This document shows positions 1 to 7,990 of a stretch of 64,000 bases of DNA, piece by piece. The notes under the pieces were generated by a model. It was not told the origin of the DNA, did not search any database, and was given only the letters and a program-made list of their open reading frames with translations. The translations under genes were made by a program, and so were the position numbers. Every line of letters starts with the position of its first letter. Position 1 is the stretch's first letter. The stretch comes from Dokdonella koreensis DS-123 (lineage in GTDB: Bacteria; Pseudomonadota; Gammaproteobacteria; Xanthomonadales; Rhodanobacteraceae): positions 2,770,686 to 2,834,685 of the forward strand of contig NZ_CP015249.1 in assembly GCF_001632775.1 (NCBI RefSeq), given 5' to 3'.

Positions 1-2049
1 CTCGGCGACCAGCGCCGAGAACGGCTGGCTGCCGTCGTAGCGGTTGAACAGCCACGCCAGCGTGCCGGACAGGATGCCTTCGACGGCGACCAGTTCGTCG
101 CCGGTGTCGAGCAGGTCGCGCAGGGTCTGGATCACCGGCAGGCCGGCGCCGACGGTCGCCTCGTAGCGCCAGCGCGCGCCACCGGCCTCGGCCGCCGCGC
201 GGATCGCGCGGTACAGCGCCAGCGGCCCGGCCCCCGCCTGCTTGTTCGGCGTGACGACATGGATGCCGGCGGCCAGCCAGTCCGGGTAGCGCGCCGCCAC
301 CGCGGCGCTCGCGCTGCAGTCGACGATGACGGCATGCGGCAGGTGCGGGGCGTGGACGTGAGCGGCGAAGCGGTCCAGGTCCGCCGCCTCGCCGCCGGCC
401 GCCACGCGGCGCTGCCAGTCGGCCGGCAGCTCGCCGCGCTCGTCGGTCCACAGCTGCCGGCTGCCGGCGATCGCGCGGACGCGCAGGTCCAGGCGGGTAT
501 CGCGCTGCAGCCGCGGCGCGGCCTCGCGGATCTGCTCGATCAGCGCGCGCCCGACGTTGCCGGGCCCGATCAGCCCCACCGACAGCGCCTGCGGGGACAG
601 CCAGAAGCCGGCATGCGCGGCGCGCAGCGCACGCGCGGCATCGGCGCCGGCCAGCGCGACCGAGATGTTCCGCTCCGAGGCGCCCTGCGCGATCGCGCGC
701 ACATTGACGCGCGCACGGCCGAGCGAAGCGAACAGGCGTGCCGCCACGCCCGGCATGCCGGCCATGCCGTCGCCGACCGCGGCCAGCACGCTGATGCCGG
801 CGGTCACCGCGATGTCCTGGATCTGGCCGTCCGCCAGCTCCGCGGCGAACGCCGCCGCCAGGCCGCTGCGGGCACGCTCGACGTCGCCGGCACGGACCAC
901 GCAGCAGATCGAATGCTCCGAGGATCCCTGCGAGATCATCACGACCGAGACGCCGGCGCTGCGCAGCGCGGCGAACACCCGCTCGGCCGTACCCGGCACG
1001 CCGATCATGCCGGCACCCTCGACATTGACCAGGGCCAGGTTGTCGGCCAGCGAGAGGCCCTTGACCGGCATCGGCGGGGTTTCGGCCGCACCGATGCAGG
1101 TGCCCGGATGGTTCGGCCGGAAGGTGTTGCGGATGCGGATCGGCAGGCCGAGCGCCATCGCCGGCAGCATCGTCTGCGGATGGATCACCTTGGCGCCGAA
1201 GTAGGCCAGCTCGCAGGCCTCCTCGTAGGACATCGCCGCCAATGGCACCGCCTCGGGCACCAGGCGCGGATCGGCGGACAGCACGCCGTCGACGTCGGTC
1301 CAGATGTTGAGTTCGCAGGCGCCGAACAGCGCGGCGAAGATCGCGCCGGAATAGTCGCTGCCGTTGCGGCCGAGGACCGTCGGGCGGCCGTCGGCGTCGC
1401 GCGCGACGAAGCCGGTCGCGATCACGCGCGCCTGCGGGTGGCCGTCGCGCCAATCGGCCAGGCGCCGGGCGCTGTCGTCCCAGTCCACGGCGACGCCGAG
1501 TTCACCGTGACGCACCGTCAGCACCTCGCGGGCGTCGAGCATCGCGCATTCGGCACCCTGCGCCACGAGCAGCGCCGACAGCAGCCGCGCCGACCAGACC
1601 TCGCCCAGGCCCTGGATGCGCTCCAGCGCCTCGCGCGCCGGAAAACCGAGCACCGCCAGTGCCTGCAGCAGGTCCGCCAGGCCGGCATGGCTGGCGTCGA
1701 GCCACGCCTGCGTCGGACCTGCCTGGCCGCCGAGCAGGTCGCCGGCCACGGCGAGGTGACGCTCGCGCAAGCTGCCGGCCGCGGCGCGCCAGTCGCCCGT
1801 GCCGGAGGCCGCGTCCTGGGCCAGCGCGATCAGCGCGTCGGTCACGCCCTGCATCGCCGAGACCACGGCGATCTGCCGGTCCTCGGCCTGGTCGCGCAGG
1901 ATCGCGGCAACGCCGCGGTAGCACCCGGCATCGGCCAGCGAAGAGCCGCCGAACTTGTGGGCGACGGTGCGGGTGCCGGCCGGGATGCCGCGCGTCCCGA
2001 TGTGGCGGGCGGCGGCGAGCGGTGCGGACAGGTTGACGTGCGGACTCAT
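1..2049 (-). CDS. thrA: Bifunctional aspartokinase / homoserine dehydrogenase (partial, C-terminus off the left edge)
   Basis: This fused enzyme phosphorylates aspartate and, in its second half, reduces aspartate semialdehyde to homoserine, the first and third steps of the threonine branch. The first 683 residues are visible. The kinase signature HKFGGSSLAD lies near residues 31-40. A long aspartokinase domain follows with VLGRNGSDYSG, then an ACT regulatory region (VNVEGAGMIGVPG and AVGDGMAGMPGVAARLF). The NAD(P)-binding start of homoserine dehydrogenase is SVGLIGPGNVGRAL, and substrate-domain motifs PNKQAG and GILSGTLAWLFN come just before the edge. E. coli ThrA is about 820 residues, so roughly 140 are missing. 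It is preceded by a Thr-rich leader peptide at 2138-2212, so expression is probably set by attenuation. The start ATG at 2049 follows GGAGG a few bases upstream. Confidence 0.95.
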   Translation of the reverse strand, partial: MSPHVNLSAPLAAARHIGTRGIPAGTRTVAHKFGGSSLADAGCYRGVAAILRDQAEDRQIAVVSAMQGVTDALIALAQDAASGTGDWRAAAGSLRERHLAVAGDLLGGQAGPTQAWLDASHAGLADLLQALAVLGFPAREALERIQGLGEVWSARLLSALLVAQGAECAMLDAREVLTVRHGELGVAVDWDDSARRLADWRDGHPQARVIATGFVARDADGRPTVLGRNGSDYSGAIFAALFGACELNIWTDVDGVLSADPRLVPEAVPLAAMSYEEACELAYFGAKVIHPQTMLPAMALGLPIRIRNTFRPNHPGTCIGAAETPPMPVKGLSLADNLALVNVEGAGMIGVPGTAERVFAALRSAGVSVVMISQGSSEHSICCVVRAGDVERARSGLAAAFAAELADGQIQDIAVTAGISVLAAVGDGMAGMPGVAARLFASLGRARVNVRAIAQGASERNISVALAGADAARALRAAHAGFWLSPQALSVGLIGPGNVGRALIEQIREAAPRLQRDTRLDLRVRAIAGSRQLWTDERGELPADWQRRVAAGGEAADLDRFAAHVHAPHLPHAVIVDCSASAAVAARYPDWLAAGIHVVTPNKQAGAGPLALYRAIRAAAEAGGARWRYEATVGAGLPVIQTLRDLLDTGDELVAVEGILSGTLAWLFNRYDGSQPFSALVAE

Positions 2050-2097
2050 CGGGCCTCCGGAAGGAAACCCCGAACGTCACCGAGGAGAAGGGCCGAA

Positions 2098-2121
2098 CCC
2101 GCATCCTCGTCGAGGTGCGGG
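2098..2121 (-). promoter_or_regulatory. Hairpin in the thr leader, candidate attenuator or antiterminator stem
   Basis: Read on the minus strand, CCCGCACCTC pairs with GAGG(A)TGCGGG around a GAC loop, giving about ten pairs with one bulged A. It starts 17 nt after the thrL stop codon and lies about 50 nt before thrA. The run after it is only moderately U-rich (TTCGGCCCTTCTCC), so whether it is the terminator or a competing stem cannot be settled by eye. Confidence 0.6.
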
Positions 2122-2137
2122 GGCCGTTGCTGGAACG

Positions 2138-2212
2138 CTATGCGCGCGCGACGACCGACCGCACCGGGCGGGTAGTGGTGGTCGTCGTCGTGATGGTGCG
2201 GCGTGCAAACAT
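2138..2212 (-). CDS. thrL: thr operon leader peptide (24 residues)
   Basis: This short frame encodes MFARR, then Thr-Ile and seven further Thr codons, then RPVRSVVARA and a TAG stop. Eight threonine and one isoleucine codon in nine positions is the hallmark of threonine attenuator leaders: when charged tRNA-Thr or tRNA-Ile is short, the ribosome stalls and a downstream hairpin rearranges so thrA is transcribed. It lies 88 bp upstream of thrA on the same strand. No Shine-Dalgarno precedes its ATG, and the predicted transcription start falls on the ATG itself, so it may be leaderless. The E. coli equivalent is 21 residues with the same Thr/Ile logic. Confidence 0.85.
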   Translation of the reverse strand: MFARRTITTTTTTTRPVRSVVARA

Positions 2213-2218
2213 GGGCCG

Positions 2219-2247
2219 AGTTGATCCGATCGACGCCGGGCTGTCAA
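2219..2247 (-). promoter_or_regulatory. Promoter of the thr leader
   Basis: On the minus strand a perfect -35 TTGACA (2242-2247) is followed after 17 bp by TCAACT (2219-2224), a weak -10. The expected start site is about 2212, the A of the thrL ATG. The -10 assignment is inferred from spacing. Confidence 0.5.
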
Positions 2248-2327
2248 GCGCGCAGCGGCCGTTCCGCCGGCGTCCCGCGCCGCCGCATGCGGACGAGTCC
2301 GGCACCGGTTTCGGGTAGCATGGCGCG

Positions 2328-3080
2328 ATGAGCGAAACCCACGGCACCACCCATTTCGGCTACCGCGACGTGCCCGAGGGCGACAAGGCCCGTCTGGTCG
2401 GCGAGGTGTTCACCTCGGTCGCCCGCCGCTACGACCTGATGAACGACCTGATGTCGTTCGGCCTGCACCGGCTCTGGAAGCGCCATTTCGTCGCCACCAG
2501 CGGCGTGCGCCCCGGCGATGCGGTGCTGGACCTGGCCGGCGGCACCGGCGACATCGCCGCCCTGCTGCTGCCGAAGGTCGGCCCCGAAGGCCGGGTCGTC
2601 GTCGGCGACATCAACGGCGACATGCTGCGCGTGGGCCGCGACCGCCTGACCGACCGCGGCAAGGTCGGCGGCCTGGCGTACGCCCAGCTCGACGCCGAAG
2701 CCCTGCCGTTCCCCGACGCCAGCTTCGACTGCGTGACGATGGCCTTCGGCCTGCGCAACGTCACGCGCAAGGAGAACGCGCTGGCCGAGATCCACCGTGT
2801 GCTCAAGGTCGGCGGTCGCGCGCTGGTGCTGGAGTTCTCGGCCGTGCAGGTCGAGGCGCTCAAGCCGCTGTACGACTTCCATTCGTTCCAGGTCCTGCCG
2901 CGGATCGGCCAACTGATCGCCGGCGACGAGGCCAGCTACCGCTATCTCGCCGAATCGATCCGCCGCCATCCGGACCAGGCCACGCTCAAGGCGATGATGG
3001 AGGCGGCCGGCTTCGCCTGCGTGGACGTGCGCAACCTGTCGGCCGGCATCGTCGCGATCCATCGCGGCTACCGCGTCTAG
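2328..3080 (+). CDS. ubiE: Ubiquinone/menaquinone biosynthesis C-methyltransferase
   Basis: UbiE methylates the quinone ring carbon using S-adenosylmethionine: 2-polyprenyl-6-methoxy-1,4-benzoquinol in ubiquinone synthesis and demethylmenaquinol where menaquinone is made. The 250 residues match the usual length. Both family signatures are visible: [17 protein letters not shown] at 35-51 and, further on, [16 protein letters not shown]. The SAM-binding motif I is [10 protein letters not shown] at 66-75, and GLRNVT is also present. A TAGCAT -10-like box (2314-2319) sits just before the ATG, which would give an almost leaderless transcript. It diverges from the thr leader. No other ubi gene is adjacent. 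Confidence 0.95.
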   Translation: MSETHGTTHFGYRDVPEGDKARLVGEVFTSVARRYDLMNDLMSFGLHRLWKRHFVATSGVRPGDAVLDLAGGTGDIAALLLPKVGPEGRVVVGDINGDMLRVGRDRLTDRGKVGGLAYAQLDAEALPFPDASFDCVTMAFGLRNVTRKENALAEIHRVLKVGGRALVLEFSAVQVEALKPLYDFHSFQVLPRIGQLIAGDEASYRYLAESIRRHPDQATLKAMMEAAGFACVDVRNLSAGIVAIHRGYRV

Positions 3081-3151
3081 CACGCGTTCTCGCTTCCGCG
3101 CAGGCCGTCCAGCGGGCCACGAGGCGCGCGCAACCCGGCACGATCGACCGG

Positions 3152-3490
3152 ACCTTCTGCCGCGGCCGGCAGCCGACCGACTGCGACGGCATCATGAGCT
3201 TCCTGACGGTGTACCCGGTCAGGTACGGCGGCCGCATCATGCACATCCATTTCCAGGTCTGCCTCGACGACGGCGGCACGCTGGCGACCACCGCGCAGCG
3301 GGCCGTCCCGCGCACGGTCGCGCAGGCGGTATCCGCCTCGCCGCTGTCCGTGGCGCACCGCCAGAACCCGACCATCGACTTCTCGCAGGGCAACGTCTTC
3401 GCCGACGGCATCGAGCAGCGGCCGATCACGATTGCCGGCGACGTCGCCGGCGGCCATGACGCGACATGGCGGGTCGCGATCGCCGGCTGA
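3152..3490 (+). pseudogene. Remnant of an intradiol ring-cleavage dioxygenase (C-terminal part only)
   Basis: The frame reads TFCRGRQPTDCDGIMSFLTVYP and then VRYGGRIMHIHFQV, which tracks the C-terminal half of the protocatechuate/catechol dioxygenase fold: usual forms have RG-x-Q-TD-x-xG, TIYPGWY and the HIHF iron-ligand segment. Here the Trp/Gly of the YPGWY segment is lost (YPVRY), while HIH is kept. No N-terminal half with the first Tyr ligands is found in the space after ubiE, and a usable ATG appears only at 3194, giving 98 residues. I read this as a decayed fragment. A small standalone protein cannot be excluded. Confidence 0.6.
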
Positions 3491-3511
3491 GCAGCCACCG
3501 CCCGATCGCCT

Positions 3512-4351
3512 TCAGGGCGACCGCGGCAGCGCCTGCTGGGCCTGCGCCGCCATCGCCGGCGGATCGTCGATCGCTGCCGCCTGCTGCAGGGGTGCCAACG
3601 CCTCCTGCGGCGGTGCCGGCGCGGCCTCCCACGGGAACGGCGGCAGGCTGCGTACCGCGCTTTCGAGCTTGCGCGACCAGCTGTCACGGATCTCGGCGTA
3701 GAGCGGCGTATCGCCGTCCAGGCGCATCTGCGTCATCAGGCGCAAGGCATCGACACGCAGCAACGCCAGGTCGATCGGCAGGCCGACCGAGACGTTCGAG
3801 CGGATCGTCGAGTCGATCGAGACCAGCGCGCAGCGGGCGGCGTCCTCGAGCCGCGTGGCCGGCCGCACGATGCGGTCGAGGATCGGCTTGCCGTACTTGG
3901 ACTCGCCGATCTGCAGGTACGGCGTCTCCGGCGAGGCGGCGATGCAGTTGCCGAGCGGGTAGACCAGGTACAGCGCCGGCGCCTCGCCGGCCACCTGCCC
4001 GCCGAGGATCAGCGTGGCCTCGACGCTGACGCGATTCTGTTCGGCCTGGGCCGCCACGTGCGCCTGCGCGGCCACCAGTGCCTGGCCGACGTACTCGGCG
4101 GCATCGGCGATGCGCGCCACCGTGCGCAGGTTGACGGGTGCGGCGTCCTCGATGTCGCGGCGCAGGCGCGCCACGGTGGCCTGGGTCGTGGCGAGGTTGC
4201 CGGCCGTCATCAGCACCAGCACGCGCTCGCCCGGGTACTCGAACACGTGCATCTTGCCGTGCACGCGCACGTCGTCGAACGCGGCACTGGTCCGCGTGTC
4301 CGACGCGAACACCAGTCCCTGGTCGACCGCGATCCCCACGCAATAGGTCAT
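3512..4351 (-). CDS. Proteasome-type peptidase of the Anbu family
   Basis: Anbu proteins are bacterial proteasome beta-subunit relatives with an N-terminal nucleophile threonine that is exposed when Met1 is removed. The 279-residue product begins MTYCVGIAVDQGLVFASDTRTS, the Anbu start with Thr2 as predicted nucleophile; the 2-50 segment matches the beta-subunit sheet. YGKPILDR and RCALVSIDSTIRSNVSVGLPID are further family-like segments. The start at 4351 is chosen because Thr2 must be N-terminal; a longer frame exists upstream but reads as non-coding. Anbu usually sits with genes for an alpha-E protein, a transglutaminase-like protein and a circularly permuted ATP-grasp protein. None is present here, so it is an orphan copy. 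Substrate and cellular role are unknown. Confidence 0.88.
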   Translation of the reverse strand: MTYCVGIAVDQGLVFASDTRTSAAFDDVRVHGKMHVFEYPGERVLVLMTAGNLATTQATVARLRRDIEDAAPVNLRTVARIADAAEYVGQALVAAQAHVAAQAEQNRVSVEATLILGGQVAGEAPALYLVYPLGNCIAASPETPYLQIGESKYGKPILDRIVRPATRLEDAARCALVSIDSTIRSNVSVGLPIDLALLRVDALRLMTQMRLDGDTPLYAEIRDSWSRKLESAVRSLPPFPWEAAPAPPQEALAPLQQAAAIDDPPAMAAQAQQALPRSP

Positions 4352-4509
4352 CGACGCCTGCCACCGTCCGGAAGTCCGTACCCATTCTAGCCGCGGGCCG
4401 TGCCGGGAGCCCGGCGCGGCGAACCGGCAAGGCGCCGCCATCGCCGCGCCGCCGCGCCGGCGGCGTGCGCACGTTGAAGCGGACTGCCGCTTCGGCCATC
4501 CTGCGCGCC

Positions 4510-4872
4510 ATGGATACCGTATTCATCGAAGACCTGCGCATCGACACCGTCATCGGCATCTACGACTGGGAGCGGCGCATCCGCCAGACCGTGGCGCTCG
4601 ACATCGAGATGGCGTTCGACAACACCCGGCCGGCCGCGACCGACGCCATCGCCGACACGCTCGACTACAAGGCGGTCTCCAAGCGCCTGATCGCCTACGT
4701 CGAGGCCGCCGAGTTCCAGCTCGTCGAAACGCTGGCCGAGCGCTGCGCGGCGATCCTGCGCGAGGAGTTCGGCATCGCCTGGCTGCGGCTGAAGCTCGCC
4801 AAGCCCGGCGCCGTCCGCGGTGCGCGCGCCGTCGGCGTGTGCATCGAGCGCGGCACCCGGCCGGGCGGCTGA
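4510..4872 (+). CDS. folB: Dihydroneopterin aldolase
   Basis: FolB splits 7,8-dihydroneopterin into 6-hydroxymethyl-7,8-dihydropterin and glycolaldehyde in folate synthesis. The 120-residue protein has the family's usual length. Visible signatures are VIGIYDWERRIRQ (14-26, with the substrate-binding Glu of the WE pair), TLDYKAV (50-56, catalytic-region Tyr53) and LKLAKPGAVRGA (95-106, catalytic Lys98). The start is the ATG at 4510. folK follows 5 bp after the stop, and the product of FolB is FolK's substrate, so the two are almost certainly co-transcribed. Confidence 0.93.
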   Translation: MDTVFIEDLRIDTVIGIYDWERRIRQTVALDIEMAFDNTRPAATDAIADTLDYKAVSKRLIAYVEAAEFQLVETLAERCAAILREEFGIAWLRLKLAKPGAVRGARAVGVCIERGTRPGG

Positions 4873-4877
4873 CCGGC

Positions 4878-5390
4878 ATGGTGCGCGCCTACCTGAGCCT
4901 CGGCAGCAACATCGACCCTGCGCGCAACCTGTGCCTCGCGATTGATGCGCTGCGCCGCCGCTTCGGCCCCGTCGCGCTCTCGCCGGTCTATCGCAGCCCG
5001 GCGGTCGGCTTCGACGGCGCCGACTTCCTCAACGCCGCCGCCGCGATCGACAGCGACCTCGACGCGTCCCGGCTGGACGCCTGGCTGCGCGAACAGGAGG
5101 CCCGCCAGGGCCGCCGCCGCGACGGTCCGCGCTATTCGAGCCGGACGATCGACCTGGACCTGCTGCTGTACGCGGACGCCATCGCATCGACGCCGCCGCT
5201 GCCGCGACCGGAGCTGGCCGACCAGGCCTTCGTGCTGCGCCCGATGGCCGATCTCGTTCCGGCACTGCGCCACCCGGTGCTCGGCGTCGAGCTGCGTGAG
5301 CTGTGGCGCCGCTGCGAGGACGCCACGCCGTTGACGCCGGTCCGGCTCGACTGCGACGCGCTCGCCGCGGAACCCGCTGCCGGCGGTTGA
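4878..5390 (+). CDS. folK: 2-amino-4-hydroxy-6-hydroxymethyldihydropteridine pyrophosphokinase
   Basis: FolK transfers pyrophosphate from ATP to 6-hydroxymethyl-7,8-dihydropterin, preparing it for condensation with p-aminobenzoate. The 170 residues open with AYLSLGSNIDPARNL (4-18), the HPPK N-terminal signature, and carry SRTIDLDLLLY (88-98), in which Asp92 and Asp94 are the magnesium ligands. VYRSPAVG and a downstream RPELADQAFVLRPM segment also fit. The ATG at 4878 lies 5 bp after folB. The convergent gene that follows encodes a pteridine reductase, so three pterin genes lie together. Confidence 0.94.
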   Translation: MVRAYLSLGSNIDPARNLCLAIDALRRRFGPVALSPVYRSPAVGFDGADFLNAAAAIDSDLDASRLDAWLREQEARQGRRRDGPRYSSRTIDLDLLLYADAIASTPPLPRPELADQAFVLRPMADLVPALRHPVLGVELRELWRRCEDATPLTPVRLDCDALAAEPAAGG

Positions 5391-5414
5391 CCGGCCCGGA
5401 CCTCGATCGGCCGA

Positions 5415-6173
5415 TCAGTCGACGACCGAGCGGCCACCGTCCACCGCCAGGACCTGGCCGGTGACGTAACCGGCGTCGAGCAGCAGCCAGCGCACCGCCT
5501 CGGCGACCTCGGCCGCCTGCCCGGTGCGGCCGAGCGGCGTGCGCGCCAGCATCGCCGCGCGCTCGGCGGCTGCGTCGGCATCGGCCGTCTGCTCGGGCCA
5601 GAGGATCGCGCCGGGCGCCACCGCGTTGACCCGCACCTCGGGGGCCAGCGCGATCGCGAGACTGCGCGTCAGGCTGACGAGCGCCGCCTTGGCCGCCGAG
5701 TAGACCAGGCTGTCGGCCTTGGGCCGGTCGGCGTAGATGTCGGCCAGGTTGACGATCGCGCCACCGGCGCTGCGCAAGAAGGGGGCCGCCGCCTGCGCCA
5801 GCAGCAGCGGCGCTTGCGCGTTGGCGGCGAACAAGGCCTGCCAGTGGTCCGGCGTCACCGCGCCGAACGGCGTGGCGTGAAACGCCGAGGCATTGTTGAC
5901 CAAGCCGTCGAGCCGGCCGAACCGCGCCCGCGCGGCGTCCACCAGCCCCGGCAGCGCCGCGGCGTCGGCCAGGTCGGCCGCCACGCACAGCGTCGAGCCC
6001 GCGCGTACCGCGTCCAGCTCCCGCGCCAGCGCCTCGGCCTCGGACCGCGACCCACGGTAGTGCAGCACGATGTCGCAACCCGCCGCGTGCAGGCTCCGCG
6101 CGATCGCCGCGCCGATGCGCCGGGCCGCGCCCGTGACCAGCACCACGCGCCGCTTCGGACCGGTCGCCGTCAT
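5415..6173 (-). CDS. Pteridine reductase (short-chain dehydrogenase family, FolM-like)
   Basis: A 252-residue short-chain dehydrogenase/reductase. The NADPH-binding loop is TGAARRIGAAIA (14-25): the arginine-rich TGxxRRxG form, rather than TGxxxGxG, is typical of pteridine reductases. NNASAF (93-98), NLADIYADRP (142-151, with Asp and Tyr as in pteridine reductases) and the catalytic Tyr158-x3-Lys162 follow. The C-terminal VTGQVLAVDGGRS is standard for the fold. It would reduce dihydropteridines or dihydromonapterin. It converges with folB-folK, which supports the pterin assignment. A generic SDR function is the alternative. Confidence 0.82.
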   Translation of the reverse strand: MTATGPKRRVVLVTGAARRIGAAIARSLHAAGCDIVLHYRGSRSEAEALARELDAVRAGSTLCVAADLADAAALPGLVDAARARFGRLDGLVNNASAFHATPFGAVTPDHWQALFAANAQAPLLLAQAAAPFLRSAGGAIVNLADIYADRPKADSLVYSAAKAALVSLTRSLAIALAPEVRVNAVAPGAILWPEQTADADAAAERAAMLARTPLGRTGQAAEVAEAVRWLLLDAGYVTGQVLAVDGGRSVVD

Positions 6174-6407
6174 CGCTACTCCTCGTGCAAACCCGCGCCA
6201 TTATGCGCTGCAGCCCCTGCGGGCTCACGTTGCACTGCGCGCCGGCGCACCGCCGGCCGCAGCACCGGCACCCAGCTTCAGGCCCATGACGCGCGCCACG
6301 AGCACGCCCTAGAATGGCACCGCGTCGACCGGCAGGCCCCGGTGGCGCCACGCGTTCCACGCAGCGCGGACCGGTGGCCTGGCCGCAGGCGCGAAGGGGC
6401 ATTGTTC

Positions 6408-7253
6408 ATGGCTGGACGTTTCGCACGCAGCTGGGACCTGGTCAAGGCGAGCGCCGCGGTGCTGCGCTCGGACAAGGAGCTGCTGCTGTTTCCGCTGATG
6501 TCGGCACTCGGCACCCTGGTCGTGGCGGCCAGCTTCGTCGTTCCCGCGGCCTTCGCCGGCATGTTCACCGGTGTCCGCAACGGCGACGTGTCGCCCGTGT
6601 TCTGGCTGCTGACGTTCGCGTTCTACGTCGTCCAGTACACGATGATCTTCTACTTCAACTCGGCCCTGGTCGGCGCCGCGTCGATGCGGCTGGCCGGACG
6701 CGATCCCACACTGGCGGACGGCTTCCGCATCGCCAACCAGCGGCTGCCGGCCATCATCGGCTACGCCGTGATCGCCGCCACCGTCGGCATGCTGCTGCGC
6801 GCGCTGCAGGAACGTGCCGGTTTCATCGGCCGCTGGGTCGTCGCGCTGATCGGCGTCGCCTGGACCGTCGCCTCATTCCTGGTCGTTCCGATCCTCGTCA
6901 ACGAGAAGATCGGGCCGGTCGATGCGGTCCGGCGCAGCGCCGAGCTGCTGCGCACCACCTGGGGCGAGAACCTGGCCGGCAACCTCGGCATCGGGCTGGT
7001 GTTCGGCGTGGCGGTGGTCGCGATTGCCCTGGTCGGTGGCGGCGCCACGGTGCTGCTGGCGACGAACGGCGGCGGCCGCCTGGTGCTGATCCCGATCGCG
7101 CTGACCGTCGTCGCGATCCTGCTGCTCGGCCTGCTGCAGGCGGCCCTGCAGGGGGTCTATGCTGCCGCACTGTACCGCTATGCCGCGACCGGCGACGGCG
7201 GTGCCGGTTTCGACCGCGCCCTGATCACCGACGCGTTCCGCGTCAAGGCCTGA
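6408..7253 (+). CDS. Integral membrane protein of unknown function (DUF6159-like)
   Basis: A 281-residue polytopic membrane protein with about six hydrophobic segments: 25-50 (FPLMSALGTLVVAASFVV), 64-80, 108-125, 135-155, 190-215 and 220-250. The start MAGRFARSWDLVKASAAVLRSDKELL, a soluble lead with an amphipathic stretch before the first membrane span, is what I recall of DUF6159 proteins; the PVDAVRRSAELLRTTWGENL cytosolic loop also fits. The ATG at 6408 has GAAGGGGC upstream, and a TAGAAT -10-like box lies at 6310-6315, implying a leader of about 85 nt. No function is known and the neighbours do not suggest one. Confidence 0.75.
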   Translation: MAGRFARSWDLVKASAAVLRSDKELLLFPLMSALGTLVVAASFVVPAAFAGMFTGVRNGDVSPVFWLLTFAFYVVQYTMIFYFNSALVGAASMRLAGRDPTLADGFRIANQRLPAIIGYAVIAATVGMLLRALQERAGFIGRWVVALIGVAWTVASFLVVPILVNEKIGPVDAVRRSAELLRTTWGENLAGNLGIGLVFGVAVVAIALVGGGATVLLATNGGGRLVLIPIALTVVAILLLGLLQAALQGVYAAALYRYAATGDGGAGFDRALITDAFRVKA

Positions 7254-7373
7254 GGCACGGCACCGGTGGCACGGCGGTTCCCGTGACCGCCGAAATGCCG
7301 TAGCGTTGCCCCGCGCGGCGATCTCGCCGCGCGGACCGCCGCGCCCCCCGAAGCGCGGCGAGCGGGAGGAGAC

Positions 7374-7928
7374 GTGTTCGACGACCTACGCAACCGGCTG
7401 CGCTCGCAGCGGCCGGCGCGGCTCGCTGCCGCGAGCGGCGCACACCCGATCGACGGCGGCCCGGCCCCGATCCGCTACCGGCCGCTGCTGGTCGCCCAGG
7501 TGCCGGCCGAGGGACACCGCTTGCGCACCGCGATGCGCGGCGTGCTGACGGCGCTCGGCCGGCGCGACGAGGATGCGCTGGTCGCCGGCCTGCTCGCGTT
7601 CGCCGGCGCGTTCCGCGGCATCGGCCTCGCCCGCAACGTGCAGTTCTATCCGTACCTGGCCTGGGCGCTGCACGGCACGCCGGCCGCGCGCACGATGTTC
7701 GAGGCGGTCCATGCCGACGCCCAGCGCTGCCTGGGCGGCATCGAGGCGATCCTGGCCACCTACCTGACCGCGCCGTGGGGACGCGACCGGCGCCGCCGCC
7801 TCGCGCCGGACCTCGTGCACGTGGCGCGCCTGCTCGGCCAGTGGCTGCGCATCGACGAGGAGGTCCTGCTGCCGCTGTACCTGCCACCGGGCCAGTACCG
7901 CACGATCGGCCCCGCGCCACCGCGCTGA
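7374..7928 (+). CDS. Small helical protein, hemerythrin-like fold without metal ligands
   Basis: A 184-residue soluble, mainly helical protein with GTG start (7374) and a strong GGGAGGAGA ribosome site. The spacing of helices, with VQFYPYLAWALHG in the position where hemerythrin-type proteins have an L-x-x-E-x-x-LYPYL segment and VHADAQRCLGGIEAIL in the next helix, suggests a hemerythrin-like or Rsd-like bundle. The usual His and Glu iron ligands are largely missing, so oxygen or iron binding is unlikely. The assignment rests on pattern only. It stands between an unrelated membrane protein and a methyltransferase, and gives no functional clue. Confidence 0.55.
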   Translation: MFDDLRNRLRSQRPARLAAASGAHPIDGGPAPIRYRPLLVAQVPAEGHRLRTAMRGVLTALGRRDEDALVAGLLAFAGAFRGIGLARNVQFYPYLAWALHGTPAARTMFEAVHADAQRCLGGIEAILATYLTAPWGRDRRRRLAPDLVHVARLLGQWLRIDEEVLLPLYLPPGQYRTIGPAPPR

Positions 7929-7990
7929 CGCTACCGGCGCGACGCTGCGCTATGCTGGCGGTCGCTCCCTCGAGAACCCCGCGCGACGCC

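Noticed and set aside
259-2175. Long plus-strand open frame of 638 residues opposite thrA
   Set aside because: It is an antisense frame in a GC-rich gene; it lacks any recognisable family sequence and is Arg/Gln/His-rich, whereas the opposite strand encodes complete aspartokinase and homoserine dehydrogenase motifs.
7952-7990. ATG at 7952 as start of the MidA-like gene
   Set aside because: It stands inside a TATGCT promoter-like sequence without a ribosome site; family sequence begins after the GTG at 7991. The choice is not certain.
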